Assembly: GCF_000001735.4 (NCBI RefSeq)
Contig: NC_003074.8
Location: 15,941,261 to 16,005,260, forward strand
From: Arabidopsis thaliana
Taxonomy: Eukaryota; Streptophyta; Magnoliopsida; Brassicales; Brassicaceae
Direction of reading: 5' to 3'
DNA length: 64,000 bases
The position numbers and the translations under genes were made by a program. Under the pieces are notes generated by a model, which was given only the letters and a program-made list of their open reading frames with translations, ran no database searches and was not told the origin of the DNA. Position 1 is the stretch's first letter. Each line of letters starts with the position of its first letter. Shown here in pieces: positions 10,953 to 23,063 of this stretch.

Positions 10953-11795
10953 TTAAAAAACCTCAAGCCCATACAAAACCCCAGCATGTTTCTCCGGCCC
11001 ATCTTGAACAAAATACAAATCCCTCATCCTCTGAAACGCATGCCACGTAAGCAAACTATCCGAACCAGCTTGATGACATTTCCCAACCGCCCGGTTAACC
11101 TCAAGCGTCCTTGCAACCCGGTCCAAACCACCAAACAATCTCCTTTCACAAAACTTCATCATATGCTTCACATCATACACACGCTCCCCAAACAACACTC
11201 TCATCACGCGCTTAAACTCCCCCAACGCGCCGGGCAATTCTCGGCGCGTGAGAATCTTCATCAAGTAACCGAAATCATACGCGCTATGAAACGTCACCCA
11301 GCTCACTTCCTCATTACAAACAAGCCCCGACGACATCATCAGCTCCGCAAACCTCTCCGACTCAACACCGTCGCGACAATTCCGCTCAAAATCGATACCT
11401 TGCCGACGAAGCAACTCGATCGAATCAGGCGCGTGTGCGTCACGCGCCACGTCGAAGTCACGGAAATTAAACTCCCAGATGAATCCTCGGTGAAGATCGT
11501 CACCGAGGTCTGGGAGGTTACCGTTAACATCAGAGAGAGTGAGACCGACTTGGATTAAGCTGAGAGCGTCGACGTTAGCTTTAAGAAGAGTATAAAGATC
11601 GTCGGGATTCGTAAACCGGAGATCGGATTTGAAAATCACGCCGGGAAATTCTGTGTCCATTGAGATAAATGGATAATCGTCGATGATTTCGCTGATTAGT
11701 TCAAATTCTGATTCGAGATTCTCCGCCCAGACTTCACGAGTCACGACTGTGACACCGTCCGGTTTGAGATCTCGGTTTGGTTTAATGATCGCCAT
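10953..11795 (-). CDS. CAF1A: CCR4-associated factor 1 (CAF1a) deadenylase
   Basis: An intronless 280-residue protein of the CAF1/Pop2 family, the DEDD-type 3'-5' exoribonuclease of the CCR4-NOT complex, which shortens mRNA poly(A) tails in the cytoplasm and P-bodies. The catalytic residues are visible: D47 and E49 in [11 protein letters not shown]174 in [12 protein letters not shown], and H241 and D246 in [11 protein letters not shown]. Length and the absence of introns match Arabidopsis AtCAF1a (AT3G44260), a gene known to respond to wounding and stress. The start is the first ATG after a TATA-like sequence at 11852-11860. GC content is clearly higher than in the surroundings. No defects were seen. 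Confidence 0.96.
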   Translation of the reverse strand: MAIIKPNRDLKPDGVTVVTREVWAENLESEFELISEIIDDYPFISMDTEFPGVIFKSDLRFTNPDDLYTLLKANVDALSLIQVGLTLSDVNGNLPDLGDDLHRGFIWEFNFRDFDVARDAHAPDSIELLRRQGIDFERNCRDGVESERFAELMMSSGLVCNEEVSWVTFHSAYDFGYLMKILTRRELPGALGEFKRVMRVLFGERVYDVKHMMKFCERRLFGGLDRVARTLEVNRAVGKCHQAGSDSLLTWHAFQRMRDLYFVQDGPEKHAGVLYGLEVF

Positions 11796-11851
11796 TGAAA
11801 CTGAATTTAGAAGCTTTGGTTTATGATTTGGTGATTAGAGTTAGTTTGTGT

Positions 11852-11860
11852 TATATATAT
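11852..11860 (-). promoter_or_regulatory. TATA box of CAF1a
   Basis: An alternating TATATATAA-type sequence on the minus strand lies about 57 bp upstream of the CAF1a start codon. This is a plausible spacing for a TATA box with a short leader. The call is by sequence and position only. Confidence 0.55.
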
Positions 11861-11879
11861 GTGAGAATGTGTGTGTGAA

Positions 11880-12849
11880 ACAGAGTGAAAGAGTTGCGAG
11901 GAAGAAGAAGTGGGGACGAGAAACGCGTCAAGTGGTGGGGTTTGAGTGACTATGTAACGTAACTTGACTCGGTCCAAGTTGGCCACTCTCTACTGGGTTT
12001 AATTCTTTTATTTATTGTTATTCGTTTTTTCTATTTTAGTATTTGTCATTATTGGGTTATATACACTGAATATATGTATGTTGTAGGAAAATTCAAATTT
12101 CATAAATGTTGTTCATCTTGGATTAACTGTATCTCTATTATTGGGAAGATCCAATTCATATCTAAAACGAATGTATATTTTCTTATATATATAATTGAAT
12201 GAGTTTATTTTTGTAAAAAAATAACATTTTTCTAAGAAAGTAACTCTAATTTAAAAAATAAAAAATAAAAAAAAATTCAACAGTAGTACTATAAGTTAAT
12301 TGTGTCAATAAACTTTTTTTTTTAAAGTTAAATTAGATATTGTGGAGGTAATGGTAAGTGGCTAAAATTTCGATCAATATTATAATTCCAACAGTAATAA
12401 TATTTAAGTCAATTGGACAGACTACAAAAAGGGAAAGTCTCAAGTTGATGGATAGTCCAAACTTCCAAGTGTGTTTTGCGTATGAAAATCGTGTCGTAAA
12501 TCGTGTATTCTTTGAATATTTTTCATTTATTTAAGGGAAAAAGGGTCACTATCTTAAGTAATTGATCTATTTGATTTTGGAATTAGGTCGATCGTCAAAC
12601 AAATACATGAATTGAAAACATTTCTTGGCTCTAGAGTACATTAGTGTTGACCAACACAAGTTATCTTGTTTGAAACTTTTGAATTTAGGGTGAATTAAAA
12701 ATTTATGTTCAGAAGACTTCAAAATTAAAAATCTATGCATAGTTTTTATATTATTAGCTTTCTCTTCATAATTTATGTAAGTTGATAAAAATGTTCTTCT
12801 ATATATAACAAATTAGTTATCGAAGTTTTTCGTTTTGTTTTACATAGAT
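11880..12849. other. CAF1a upstream intergenic region
   Basis: The 150 bp next to CAF1a are less AT-rich and include a CGCGT element at 11923-11927. CGCG-type sites are known calmodulin-binding transcription activator targets, but a single short match is weak evidence. The remainder is AT-rich with nothing recognisable. Confidence 0.4.
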
Positions 12850-13560
12850 TTCCATCAAATATGTAAGTAAGAATATATGATAAGTTATATGATTATCTAT
12901 TCGTTTAACACGATAACACAATATATATCAAGCAATTTATAAATATATGATGTGAAATCATATTGTATCGCGATAACTTTATAATTGGTATGATAATATT
13001 TATATTATCATTGATAATATTTATGCTAATAAATGTGATATATAGATAATATTTATATTAATGTGTATAACAATGTTAATATGATAACAATAACAAAAAC
13101 ATGCTTTATTCTAATTCTTTTCACCAACAAGGTAAATCTAGAAAACAACATAATTATGTTTTCTCGCCGCCAGTGTCTAATCTTCAATCATTAACTCTTC
13201 CATCTCCATCTCAATCTGACATAGTTTTCCGACCTAACGCCACCACTGCTTGTGAAATCATCGATGTTGGTATCATCATCACCACCACCAATCCACCATT
13301 CCATCACTATCTCCATCTGACGTAATTTTCCGACCAACGCCATCACTGCTTGTGAAATCATCGATGTTGGTATCACCATTACCCCACCAGTCCACCACAC
13401 GTGACATGAAATCATCATTGACGGTGTCACTTTTACCTCCTCATTTCTCACAATCATCATTGATAGTTTTCTAAACCGCTTATCTGATAATTTTATTGTT
13501 AACACGAGTGGAGGATATTTTTGGTATTAAGTTGAGTGAGATGAGAGAGAACTAAATAAA
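12850..13560. repeat. Unclassified dispersed repeat, first copy
   Basis: The AT-rich block from about 12855 to 13010 is similar to 15370-15570: both contain ATATGTAAGTAAGAATATAT-like and CATATTGTATCGCGATAA-like stretches in the same order. In both copies the AT-rich block is followed by less AT-rich, gene-like sequence. Here that sequence is the 13.1-13.5 kb segment, whose origin I do not recognise; in the other copy it is a subtilase fragment. Terminal repeats were not identified. Confidence 0.5.
13194..13393. repeat. Tandem ~100 bp duplication
   Basis: Two copies of about 100 bp share GCTTGTGAAATCATCGATGT (starting at 13248 and 13348) and the preceding CCATCTGAC and TTTTCCGACC blocks. A weaker third copy may follow. 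Open frames on both strands cross it. They are products of the repeat rather than a supported gene. Confidence 0.75.
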
Positions 13561-13863
13561 GAAACTTCAAGCATAGATTCTTAATTTCTTGTTCTTCTGA
13601 GCATATCCATTATAATTTCCCTTGAATTTATTTTTTCTTTTGTTAGCAGTTAGTCTTCCTACACAAATACTTTCCAAATTTGAACATGATCTTTGAGTAA
13701 AGAAGACCACTCACGAGGTGTATTTTTTTATGTGTTTTTTTAGTGGCGGAATCAAAAAAAGTTTTTACCGGAATCAAAAAACTATACTAGGATTATATTA
13801 ATTTATATACCAAGAAAACATTAAAATTAAGAATATACCTATAATTTTTGTATAATTAGTTCT

Positions 13864-15244
13864 TTTTTTTTTTTTTATCAAACAAGATTTGTATTCATTC
13901 CATCAAATCCCATAAGGGCAAGTTTACAAAGTTCTCAAAGATGAAACAGGTTACAAAGATCTTAAAAAAACATAAGCTAGCAACAAAGAGAGATAACTTG
14001 AGAAGATAGACCAATGAGAGTCGGAGACAGAGGCAAACAAGCCACATACCACACACGACTTCAAAGTGTGTCAAAGACACTTCCACGAACACTTCGGGGA
14101 AATATGAAATATTCACTATCAAACCAAGATAAAGTGACGTTGAGAAGAAGTCCTTTGCCTCATGGTTCGGCGACGCGAAACGCATAGAGGGCGTTGAGAC
14201 AAGAGGGTTAATATCCTGAGAGATACAGATAAAATCGGGTATGATCTTGAGTTCCAAACACAGTGGGCTGGGAGAAAAGAGTTTGGAGAAGAATGGGTAA
14301 TCACCGCTCGATATTAACGGGATCATAATGCCCATCTTCATTACTCTTGTAGAATCCTTAGGTAGATCTCTGATGATGCTAAGAAGCAAAAGCGACTGAA
14401 TAAATTCAATGGATAGGTGCAGCAGAGATGACAATTTGAAAAGAATGCGGTAATCACCGCTCTTTGGAGGCGAGATCATAATGCCGCTCTTTTCCAAACT
14501 CTTACAACCATGGAAGAAGGATATAGGTGTTTCTAGTGGCAGGGTTCTCAAGTAAATCTTGAACCAACATAGCAATAATGAGAGAGTATGCTCTAATTGA
14601 CGTCCACAATCAATAGATGACATGAATCTACTCAAAATTATATTAAAGGAGAGCAAGAGAAAGTTTGGGTCAGACCTGGGCTTCTGAAGAAGACGTTTTG
14701 GAACACCTATTCTGCAAATGGGCCTCAAAGGTAAGGAGAATGGGCCTAAGCCCACCTGGGAGAAAATTAGGTCAGAACGTGAGGCAACCAAAGTAATTAG
14801 GTCATCGCCGCCGCTCACCCTAGCTACCTTCACCGGAGAGAGCGTTGGCCGGAGGCTCCCCAACAGTAAGAATCCCGAAAGCTCAAAGACGAGACATGAG
14901 GGATTTGGTTGAAATGCAGGGGGAGGTGAAGAGGTAACTAAAGGCGACGAGACACGGTGGAGAAAGGTTTCAGGGAAAGCGAGGGAAAATTAGAATCGAT
15001 AGATCTGGGCAAGAGGGAGGAAGAAACGTCGTTCTTCACTTGAAGACGCATGGGAACCGTAGATGATTGAGAAAGTGGCCGCGCAAAGGAGGAAACATAT
15101 ATCATTGTGAAGCAGAGAGAAGCAAAGAAGGAAAAGTCCCGACGCCGGCAAGCATGGCCTTTACCGGCGTCGGAGATGGTGGTCGAGATAGTGTTCTTGA
15201 TTATCGGGCCATAGAGCTTTTACCGTGGACGAGGTTTTCTGAAA
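13864..15244 (-). mobile_element. Sadhu-like non-autonomous retroposon
   Basis: A 1.38 kb insertion on the minus strand ends in a poly(A) tract (13864-13877). It is flanked by an exact 16 bp target duplication, TTGTATAATTAGTTCT, at 13848-13863 and 15245-15260. It lacks LTRs, internal A/B promoter boxes and reverse transcriptase. These are the features described for Arabidopsis Sadhu retroposons, which are probably mobilised by LINE enzymes. A 322-codon minus-strand frame (13895-14863) spans most of it, but I recognise no domain. A relative lies at 55936-57375: both start with a motif like TTTCCGACG.CGGT and end with GTTTGATAAAA. Confidence 0.82.
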
Positions 15245-15369
15245 TTGTATAATTAGTTCTCTTTCCTCAACTTCTATAAGTCGGACAAAAATACCCTCCC
15301 GCTCATAATAAATTATTTAACAACACAAGAAAATTATTACCGACGTCATTTATCTGATTTAAATGATAT

Positions 15370-15610
15370 TGTTTATTAAATATATAAGTAAGAATATATT
15401 ATGAATTACCTGATAACTACTATATTAACAAAATAACAAAATATATATCAATAAGTTTAAAAATATATTGTGTTAAACTAAATTGTATCATAATAAGTTT
15501 ATAAATATATTATGTTAAATTATATTGTATCGCGATAAATTTATAAATATACTGTGTTAAATCATATTATATCGTGATAAATTTATAATTTATGGGATAT
15601 ATTATATTAA
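15370..15610. repeat. Unclassified dispersed repeat, second copy
   Basis: An AT-rich block similar to 12855-13010, with an internal near-repeat of about 60 bp (ATAAGTTTATAAATATATT and ATAAATTTATAAATATACT). It directly precedes the subtilase fragment. The paired arrangement suggests an element that has picked up gene pieces. Confidence 0.5.
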
Positions 15611-15808
15611 ACCATATCAGAGCGAATCTAACTCCGAGGATTTTTTGGTTACAGTTACGAGGACCGAATCTAGCTCCGGATTCACAAATGTTTCTCCACC
15701 GTTTTGGAACCGGTCTGAGGTTGAGATCTGAGAAACTCATCCGCTCCGCCCAAATTCCGGTATCGAAAACGCAGATGATTACATCTGATCCGCAATCAGA
15801 TTCTGAAT
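15611..15808 (-). pseudogene. Subtilase (SBT1-type) exon fragment
   Basis: Reading the minus strand gives an open frame of about 65 codons. It carries VFDTGIWAER, SFSDLNL, KRWRNICESGARF and RNCN.KILG in the order found at the start of the catalytic domain of plant subtilisin-like proteases, closest from memory to the SBT1.6 type. The aspartate of the Asp-His-Ser triad (DTGIW) is kept. Neither the prodomain nor the His and Ser regions are present, so this is an isolated fragment of a gene normally on another chromosome. It sits beside a dispersed AT-rich repeat, consistent with capture by a mobile element (inference). Confidence 0.8.
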
Positions 15809-16299
15809 AGAGTCCTTTTATGTATTTGTAGTCTTAATTTTTATGTTTTCTGGTTTTATAAATTAACTATTTTGTTATCTTGTTAACATAGTCATTAGTT
15901 AATTGATAAAAAAAAAGAGAAAGAAATTATAAAGGGTAAAATAGTCTAAAATATGTTAACAATGACATTTATACAGTTAACAACCGGTCAAACTAATTAT
16001 AAGGTCTTCCATGGATATAGAATGATATTACCCAAAAATTAACCCAAAATTAATCTATGAAATGCCAAAATGATACTACACTTAGATATATTCTACGTTA
16101 TCCATAAGTGACGAAGAGGTAATAATTAATAGATAAAGAGTTTTTATCCTACAAGTATAAAAGACACAAGAAACAAAAAATTAGTTAGCGCATCAATAAT
16201 TGAAGTTCTAGGTTTTTTCCTGTTCGGGTGAGGAAAAGTTTTGTTATTTTTTTGGCATAAAATTAGTTAATTTGACTGAATTTGTTTAGTAATAACTCA

Positions 16300-16989
16300 T
16301 CTATACTATATAAAAATTGAGGCTATTTGCTTCTAAAGCCGTCCACCTAAGCTTTTAAACGACGAATCGGGAATTACCACGTCAATAGTTAACATATTTA
16401 ACATCTTATTAATTAACATTTTGCAAAATTCTAAGTAAAAATCTACATCTTGCTTTTCATTTTGCAGGGTGGCCTTTGTCTTTCGTAGATTTGTGGTCGA
16501 CCCAAATGGATATGCTGGGCCTTGGCCTTTTCTTTTTTTTTTCTGGCAAAAACAGGTATTGGCTTTTATAATAGTGTTTACTTCTTTGTTTATCAATAGT
16601 TCTTTTTGTATATATGAAAATTTATTAGTAATATGTTTCAGTATTAAGAAATTGTTTTAGTTGATTAATAGGAATTTTTTTAACAAAAATATATAAGACA
16701 AACATCGAAAAGCCTAAACATGTACATATTTTGATAATTTAAGCTGCAATAATTTCTAAATATAATGATGTATAATATTATTAATATGTTTTACACCAGA
16801 ATTTATATTAAAATTTCTGTCTTACTTATTAAAACAAAATTTTAGATTAAAAAACACTTACGTAAAAAGAAAAGAATAGTCCTTTTGCATCTATATCATC
16901 AATGTATAGTTACTTATGTGATTACTAAAATCAGAAAATTATATTAAATAATCAATAAAAAACAAATCCCCGCGTAGCGGGGTTTCAAG
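16300..16989 (+). mobile_element. Short non-autonomous Helitron (690 bp)
   Basis: Begins TCTATACTATATAAAAATTG after an A. It has a short hairpin near the 3' end at 16968-16982 (CCCCGC GTA GCGGGG), and its end is CAAG followed by T. The canonical terminus is CTRR, so the 3' end has one departure. The start sequence is typical of Arabidopsis ATREP-type Helitrons. There is no coding sequence. A copia remnant begins directly at its right edge. Confidence 0.75.
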
Positions 16990-18800
16990 TAAATTATAAA
17001 GATTGTGTAAAACAGAGTATAAAGTATAAAAGTTTTTCTTATTCTCATTCATCAATCATACAATGTTTATATACATATAGAGGATCCATTACTTTCTCTC
17101 CAAGCTAACTTTTTCTCCAAGGTTAACTTATTAAAAAACTCACATGAGAGTATTTACAAGATATTCACAAGATATTCACTACGAATATCCTCCAATAATG
17201 ATTTCAACCATTTAAGCTCACACGTAGCTAATACCATAGACAGATACTCAAATTCAGCGGATGATCGATAGACAACATCTTGTTTCCTTGTTTTCCATGA
17301 CACCGGTGAATCTCCAAGTGTAACAAACCACCCACCAACTGATTTCCTAGTAATCGGGCATCCCGCATAATCAGCATCACACCAACCAAACAACTTTAAA
17401 TTCGAATTAGCACGCAAAAGTGTGCCTTGCGCTAGCATCCCTTTCAAGTATCGAACAACACGTAACGAACTATTCCAGTGATCCACTCGCGGCTCTTTCA
17501 TAAATTGTGACAGAGCGTGTACGACATATGCCAAGTCCGGTTGAGTGGCCAGTAAATAAATCAATCTCCCCACAAGTCGTCTATATCGATCTGGATTATC
17601 CATAAACGGTTCTTTAGACAGAGCAAGCTTCTGTTGTTGCGCCATTGGAGTGCTCACGGATTGTGATCCTAACAACCTAACTTCATTAATAATATCAAGA
17701 GTGTATTTTCTTTGACATAAGAAAATTCCTTCTTGATTTTTTGCAACTTCGATTCCCAAAAAATATTTCAGAGAACCCAAATCTTTCATGTGAAAAAAAT
17801 ATTTCAGGAATTCCCAAGTATTTCTTAAAGCTTTCTATTCCAGCAGAATCATTGCCTCCAATAATGAGATCATCAACGTAAACTAATATATATATTTCCG
17901 AGTTTCTTCTCCATAGATGAAACAAAGAGTAATCTGCACGTGATTGACAAAATCCATACTCAAGCAGTGAACTCTACAACTTCGTAAACCAACACCTTGG
18001 TAATTGTTTCAAGCCATAAATCGATTTTCTTAATCGACACACCAAGTTCTTATCTCCAGTTTGGAAACCGGGTGGCAATGTCATATACACTTCTTCATCT
18101 AGATCCCCATGAATAAATGCATTATGAACATCCATTTGATGTAAAGCCCATTTCTTCTTAGCAGCTACCTCCAAAAACGTTTGAACAGTGGACATTTTTA
18201 TAACAGGTGCAAACGTTTCTGAATAATCAACCCCTTCTTCTTGTCTATTTCCAAGTGCTACTAAACGAGCTTTGAATCTCTCAATCGTCCCATCAGCATG
18301 ATATTTAATTTTAAAGATCCACTTACATCCAATAGCCTTTACTCCAATCGGAAGTGTCGTCAAATCCCAAGTTTTATTGATCTCCATCGCATCAACTTCG
18401 TTTGACATAGCAATTCTCCACCTTTTATCAACCACTGCTTCTCGAAACTTCTCTGGTTCCGTATTCACACTCACGACTGCAAGGAACGCAAGACATGGTG
18501 CTGGAAAAATTGTTGTTCAAGAAATTGTGACAAAGGATACAAACTCTTTTCATCAGATTTGACTTGAATTATTGTGTTCATCACATAATCTTTAAACTTT
18601 GCAGGAAGTTGTGTTTGTCTCTTCCCAGGTCCCAATATCACTTCAGGTCCATTTATAACAACCTCTTCATCAGAATCTGAAAGATGAATCTCCTCTGTTT
18701 CAACCTGTTGATCGTCCTTTGTTTCAAGAGAAGGATCTTTGTCTGTTTAAACAAAAAGATCTACATCATTATTCAGCTCATTCACTTCTCGTGAATACTG
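16990..18800 (-). mobile_element. Ty1/copia retrotransposon remnant
   Basis: The minus strand carries the 3' part of a copia polyprotein: the reverse transcriptase start ([32 protein letters not shown], near 18300-18100), YVDDLIIGGND near 17870, and RNase H (FGWCDADYAGC, SAEFEYLSM) down to 17154. An in-frame stop lies at 17974-17976, and a frameshift near 17790 accompanies a small duplicated AAATATTTTTT stretch, so it is dead. Integrase, protease and gag are missing. Positions 16990-17175 look like a 3' LTR remnant, rich in TATA-like and CTTGTGAATATCTTG repeats. This assignment of the LTR is tentative. Confidence 0.85.
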
Positions 18801-19009
18801 TCCTCGACTTCGACGTCGTCTTCACCTCGCGGCGTGATCACTTCGCCCATAATCTTCCTTTCGACCAGTAATCTCATGGGCCTTACTCTTTATGGGCTTA
18901 CTCTCCATCTACGTGGCAATCTTCGGTTGGTCCCAAACTCCGGTGCAGGATCCGACACCAACAATGTTGGAATCTCTCCAAGAACAGTGATATGGGAGAG
19001 ATTCAGGGG
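18801..19009. other. Junction between two copia remnants
   Basis: The sequence around 18950-18990 contains a short perfect palindrome-like core (CCAACAATGTTGG) of the kind that marks LTR boundaries. It may be the edge of an LTR belonging to either neighbour. I could not place exact ends. Confidence 0.3.
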
Positions 19010-21432
19010 GAAGAAGAGTCATCAAACCGCATGATTCTATTGATCCATCGGCTGTTATTCATTGGACATATGTTATGCAAGGGGAGTTTGAACAGTTCAA
19101 GCTAAGCGGAGTGTAGAATGTTATGGATTCTGGTACGATCTTCCGTAACCAGAATACTGAAGATGGTGTGGCTATCAGACACAAGACTAGGTTGATTGCT
19201 CAAGGATATACTCTGATGGAGGAAGTCTCAGTTCGTTTTGTTAGATTTGGCTCCATCAGGACACTGCTTGGTATCGCGTGTGCATCAAATTCCAGGATAC
19301 ATCAGATGGTGGTTAAGAGAGGTGTTCTAAGTGATGAGTCTCAGAAGGAACTCTATGTTGATCAACCAAAAGGTTTTGAAAACTCAAGTCATCCTTAACA
19401 TGTTTATAGATTGACAAGAGCTATACACTGTTTGAAGCAAACTCCGGAAATCTATTATGAACGGTTGCCGACTTTTCTTGAGGATCAAGGGTATGTACGG
19501 AGCAGTCAAGACAAGATAGTGTTTGTTCTTACAAATGATAGTGGGATGCTAATAGTTCACCTCTATGGGGACAATATAAATTTCGGTTCTACCAGTCAAG
19601 AACATGTTGAAAGATTTATCGAAAGCATTACCAAGGAGTTTGAAGTGAGTATGTACGGCGTACTGAACTACTTTCTGGGCTTGTAGATTAACGAGATGTA
19701 TGAAGGCATCCTCATATCTCAGAGTACATATGCCAAAACTTAGATTGAGAAGTTTGGATTGATGGCCAATGAAGAAGCTAGAAAACCAATGGGTGTTTCT
19801 GACAAAGTCTCAACTGATGAGGAAGGAGAGGGTATGGTAAATGCATGTACGGAAGTATGATTGAAAGTCTTCAGTATCTGACTGCCATCAGACCATACAT
19901 CTGTCAAGCAGCAAGTGTTTGTGCTCAATATCAGGTCAAACCAAAAATCTCCCATATGACGGCAGTAAGAAAGATCCTCAAGTACGTGAATGCTACAACA
20001 AACTTGGGCTTATACTACATTAAAGACACTACCGGGAGTCTCATGGGTTATTGTACTGCGGATTGGGCTGGATCACTGGAGGACGGACGGAGTACTAATG
20101 GAGGGTGTTTCTTCATTGGAAACAACATGGTTTCATGGCATAACAAGAAACAGAACGACTTGGCTTTATCCACACCTGAAGCAGAACTCATTGCTCTTGA
20201 AAGCTGCTGCACACAACTCATGTAGATGAAACAAGTGACTGAGGACTGTGGTATGATCTTTGACTCTCCACTAATTTTGTGCAATAATCAAAGTGTTGTA
20301 GGTAGTTTCAAATAACCTATTCGACAGTCTCATACTAAGCACATTGGTCATCAACATCATTATATTCATGAACTTGTTGAGGCGAAATTGATAGCTATTG
20401 ACCATGTGGGTACTAAACATCAACTCGCTGATTTATTTACCAAACCTTTGGACTCTAACAGATTTTGTAATATGCAAATGTTCATTGGAATGTTTGAGAT
20501 GTTACTTGTTTGTGAGTTGTGCTGATCTAAAACAAGGGCGAAAAGATCAAGAACAAGCCATCGAAATCCAAAGATGAATAGAAGATCAGTACTCTGTAAA
20601 TAAAGATATGTGGAAAATAGTTGTCTGTCATGCCGATTCCAATTAGACGTAAAACATTGTCGTCTAATAGGAGGTCAAAGAGCTGAGGAGATCAATGCAT
20701 TGTGTGACCCATGTCAAGTAAAAAAAAAAAGAAAAAAAAAACTTGTCAAGATCACTATGATCAGATATCAGCAGTTGAGAAGTCAAGTGATATTGCTGGT
20801 ATGGCAAAAATAAAAAGGGAGTTGTGCAAGTGTTCATATTATCACACTTTTGTTGATAACCCTATCTCCAAAGGAAAATTCCAGCTGCCTGTTACACGTT
20901 GATCTGATCTACTGGAATTAAAGGCATGACAGTGTGAAAGACTACCCACTGAACATAGAGCTGAACTATCGAATATGAATGATTATGGCAGTTTCTTGTT
21001 AAGTCCTGAACAAGTGGTTGGCATAAAGCACTTAACAGAGCACAAGGTATAGGCCAAATTGAAAATTAACAAAGTTCTTGGTACCCATTTGTGTCAATTG
21101 TCTATTTGGGTCACTAAACAAGTTCATAATTAAGTTGTTGTGAAATATTATCAATGCTGGAAAAACATGTGTTAACAGAATGTTGAGAATCAATGGTTTG
21201 ACTACTTGCAAATGTGCACTAATTAGTTTGTTAAGTGTCTCAGATTAACACGATTTTTAGGTCCAAGGCCATTTGGAGTTTCAAGAGCCCATGAGAACAA
21301 AGGAAAATTCGCTTGGGTATTGGAGGGAAAAAGAGGAGTTAGGGTTTGACAGATCAAATCAACCATCCTAGGAAGACGAGAAGGCGAAAGCTTGTGCCCA
21401 AAGAGAATTCATCAGAAATTGAGTGAGAAAGA

Positions 21433-22568
21433 ATGGAATCCATCTTCTCCGATCTTCAGCGCCTTGTCCACCAGAAATCCAAATCAAATTCCTCCGCTGA
21501 ACAATCTCAGACGAGAGCAGGCTACGAGAAGCCTAAAATTCCAACACAGACGGAAGCAGAATTTCAGGTGTCAAAGCCAGTCAAAGAATCAGAGGAGCTA
21601 GACAATCGGTGGGGTATGGTTCTTTAACATCTCTGCCGCCCCTAGTCATCGAGGTGGAGGAAAGTGTGCATTCTTCAATTGATCGTGTTCAGAAGACTGA
21701 ATCGACTGTACCAGAGGTTGCAACATCTCAACCCTCTATAGCATATCGTTTGCATAAGAGGAAACAGTCGACTGCTGCTCAGGTTGACAAAAGGCAGAAA
21801 AAGGGCAAGGGCAAAGGAGTAGCCGCTTCATCTACCTTCGAAGAAACCCGGTTTGTATCTCGAGAGGCTGAAAAGAGGTATGCTTACTTCTCCCATAAGA
21901 ATATTATTGTGGAAGAAGGTCTTTCTCGAAAGACTGATGATAAGGTTAGAGAATTTATCTATGATGCTGGGTTAATCCGGACTGTGACTGAGCTGAAACC
22001 GTTTGAAGAAGAACTTGTGTTCGAGTTCTGGGCCAATCTGCCAACAGTAAAGGTGGACTCTACATCTGTTAGTGTCATGGTGAGAAATTGAGAGTATGAT
22101 TTCTCCCCTGAAAAGATCAATGTGTTGTTTGGTTTGGAATCTGATGTCAGACAGCAACAAATGGATATGGCTGGTCTGCTGGAAGATGAGGTGGCGCAGT
22201 TCTTGACTGATGGGAAAGTTAAATTACTGAAGCGCCTACTGTTGAGTGCCTTCTCTTTGCCAGGACGTGAGCTGTTTAAGCTATGCTGCACAAATTGGTC
22301 ACCAACATCAAACAACAGTTATGCACAGCCGGACAGAGCCAAACTTGTGTACATGATCATGCACAAGATGCCATTCAACTTTGTAAGATTGGCTTTTGAT
22401 CACATTCTCCAGCTGGCACTGAAACCAGAAACCAAGTTCTTCCTGCCATTCCCCAATCTTGTGTATCAGCTTACTCAGATACAGCATCCTGTCAAGATCA
22501 CAGTGAACCCACCAGCACCAAAAGCCTCAACGATTAAGAAGAAGGTGAAGAAGAACTCAGCTGCATGA
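21433..22568 (+). pseudogene. Extra 3' ORF of the SIRE-type element (broken)
   Basis: Two long frames read in one phase (21609-22091 and 22122-22568), separated only by a TGA at 22089-22091. A 5' piece (from 21433) lies in another phase. The product has a basic Lys-rich segment (about 21740-21830), a helical region, and a C-terminal Pro/Lys-rich tail (KKKVKK). It resembles the conserved plant-transposon protein domain often found downstream of pol in this lineage. This is sometimes called env-like, but I see neither a convincing signal peptide nor a transmembrane segment. The role in the element is unknown. Confidence 0.6.
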
Positions 22569-23063
22569 TCCGAGATTAAAGGATCTACCAACCGCAAGGC
22601 TATGAGGATTGTCATCGACATTCTGAAGGTTGCCTTAGATGCAGGTAAGTGTTTTCTCATTTCTATCTCGAATTCTCTATCTTGTTGTTGATTTTGTATG
22701 GTTTTTGACTAAGTTATGCCATCAAGCAGGGGGAGATGTGTCGGATTCTGATGTGGATGGGGGGGAGATTAACTTGTGGGGGAGCTTAGTTGTTGTTTTC
22801 CTTTTTTTTAAGCTCGTTTGTATTTCAGACCAAAACAATTGTGTGTGTTTTTTGTTGTTCTTTTGAACCGATGATTGTATCATCGTAAACATGGGTTTGT
22901 AATAATTTTTGAACATGGCTTTTTAGACTAATTGCAGTTTTTTTATGCTAGACTGTGCATCTAGATATTTTCTATTTGTTGTGTGTTGTGTCTCCTGTTT
23001 GACTTTCAGGTTAGTTCAAAAGAGGAGTGCTTGAGTATCAAACTGAGTCAAAAAGTGGGAGAT

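Noticed and set aside
11339-11558. ORFs overlapping CAF1a on both strands (10986-11558 plus, 11339-11530 minus)
   Set aside because: They are shadows of the GC-richer CAF1a reading frame, whose catalytic motifs are complete.
13895-14863. 322-codon minus-strand ORF as a host gene
   Set aside because: It lies wholly inside a poly(A)-tailed insertion with 16 bp target duplications and has no recognisable domain. It is reported as part of the element.
19123-20229. Independent genes from the plus-strand frames
   Set aside because: They are consecutive pieces of a copia reverse transcriptase and RNase H broken by stops.
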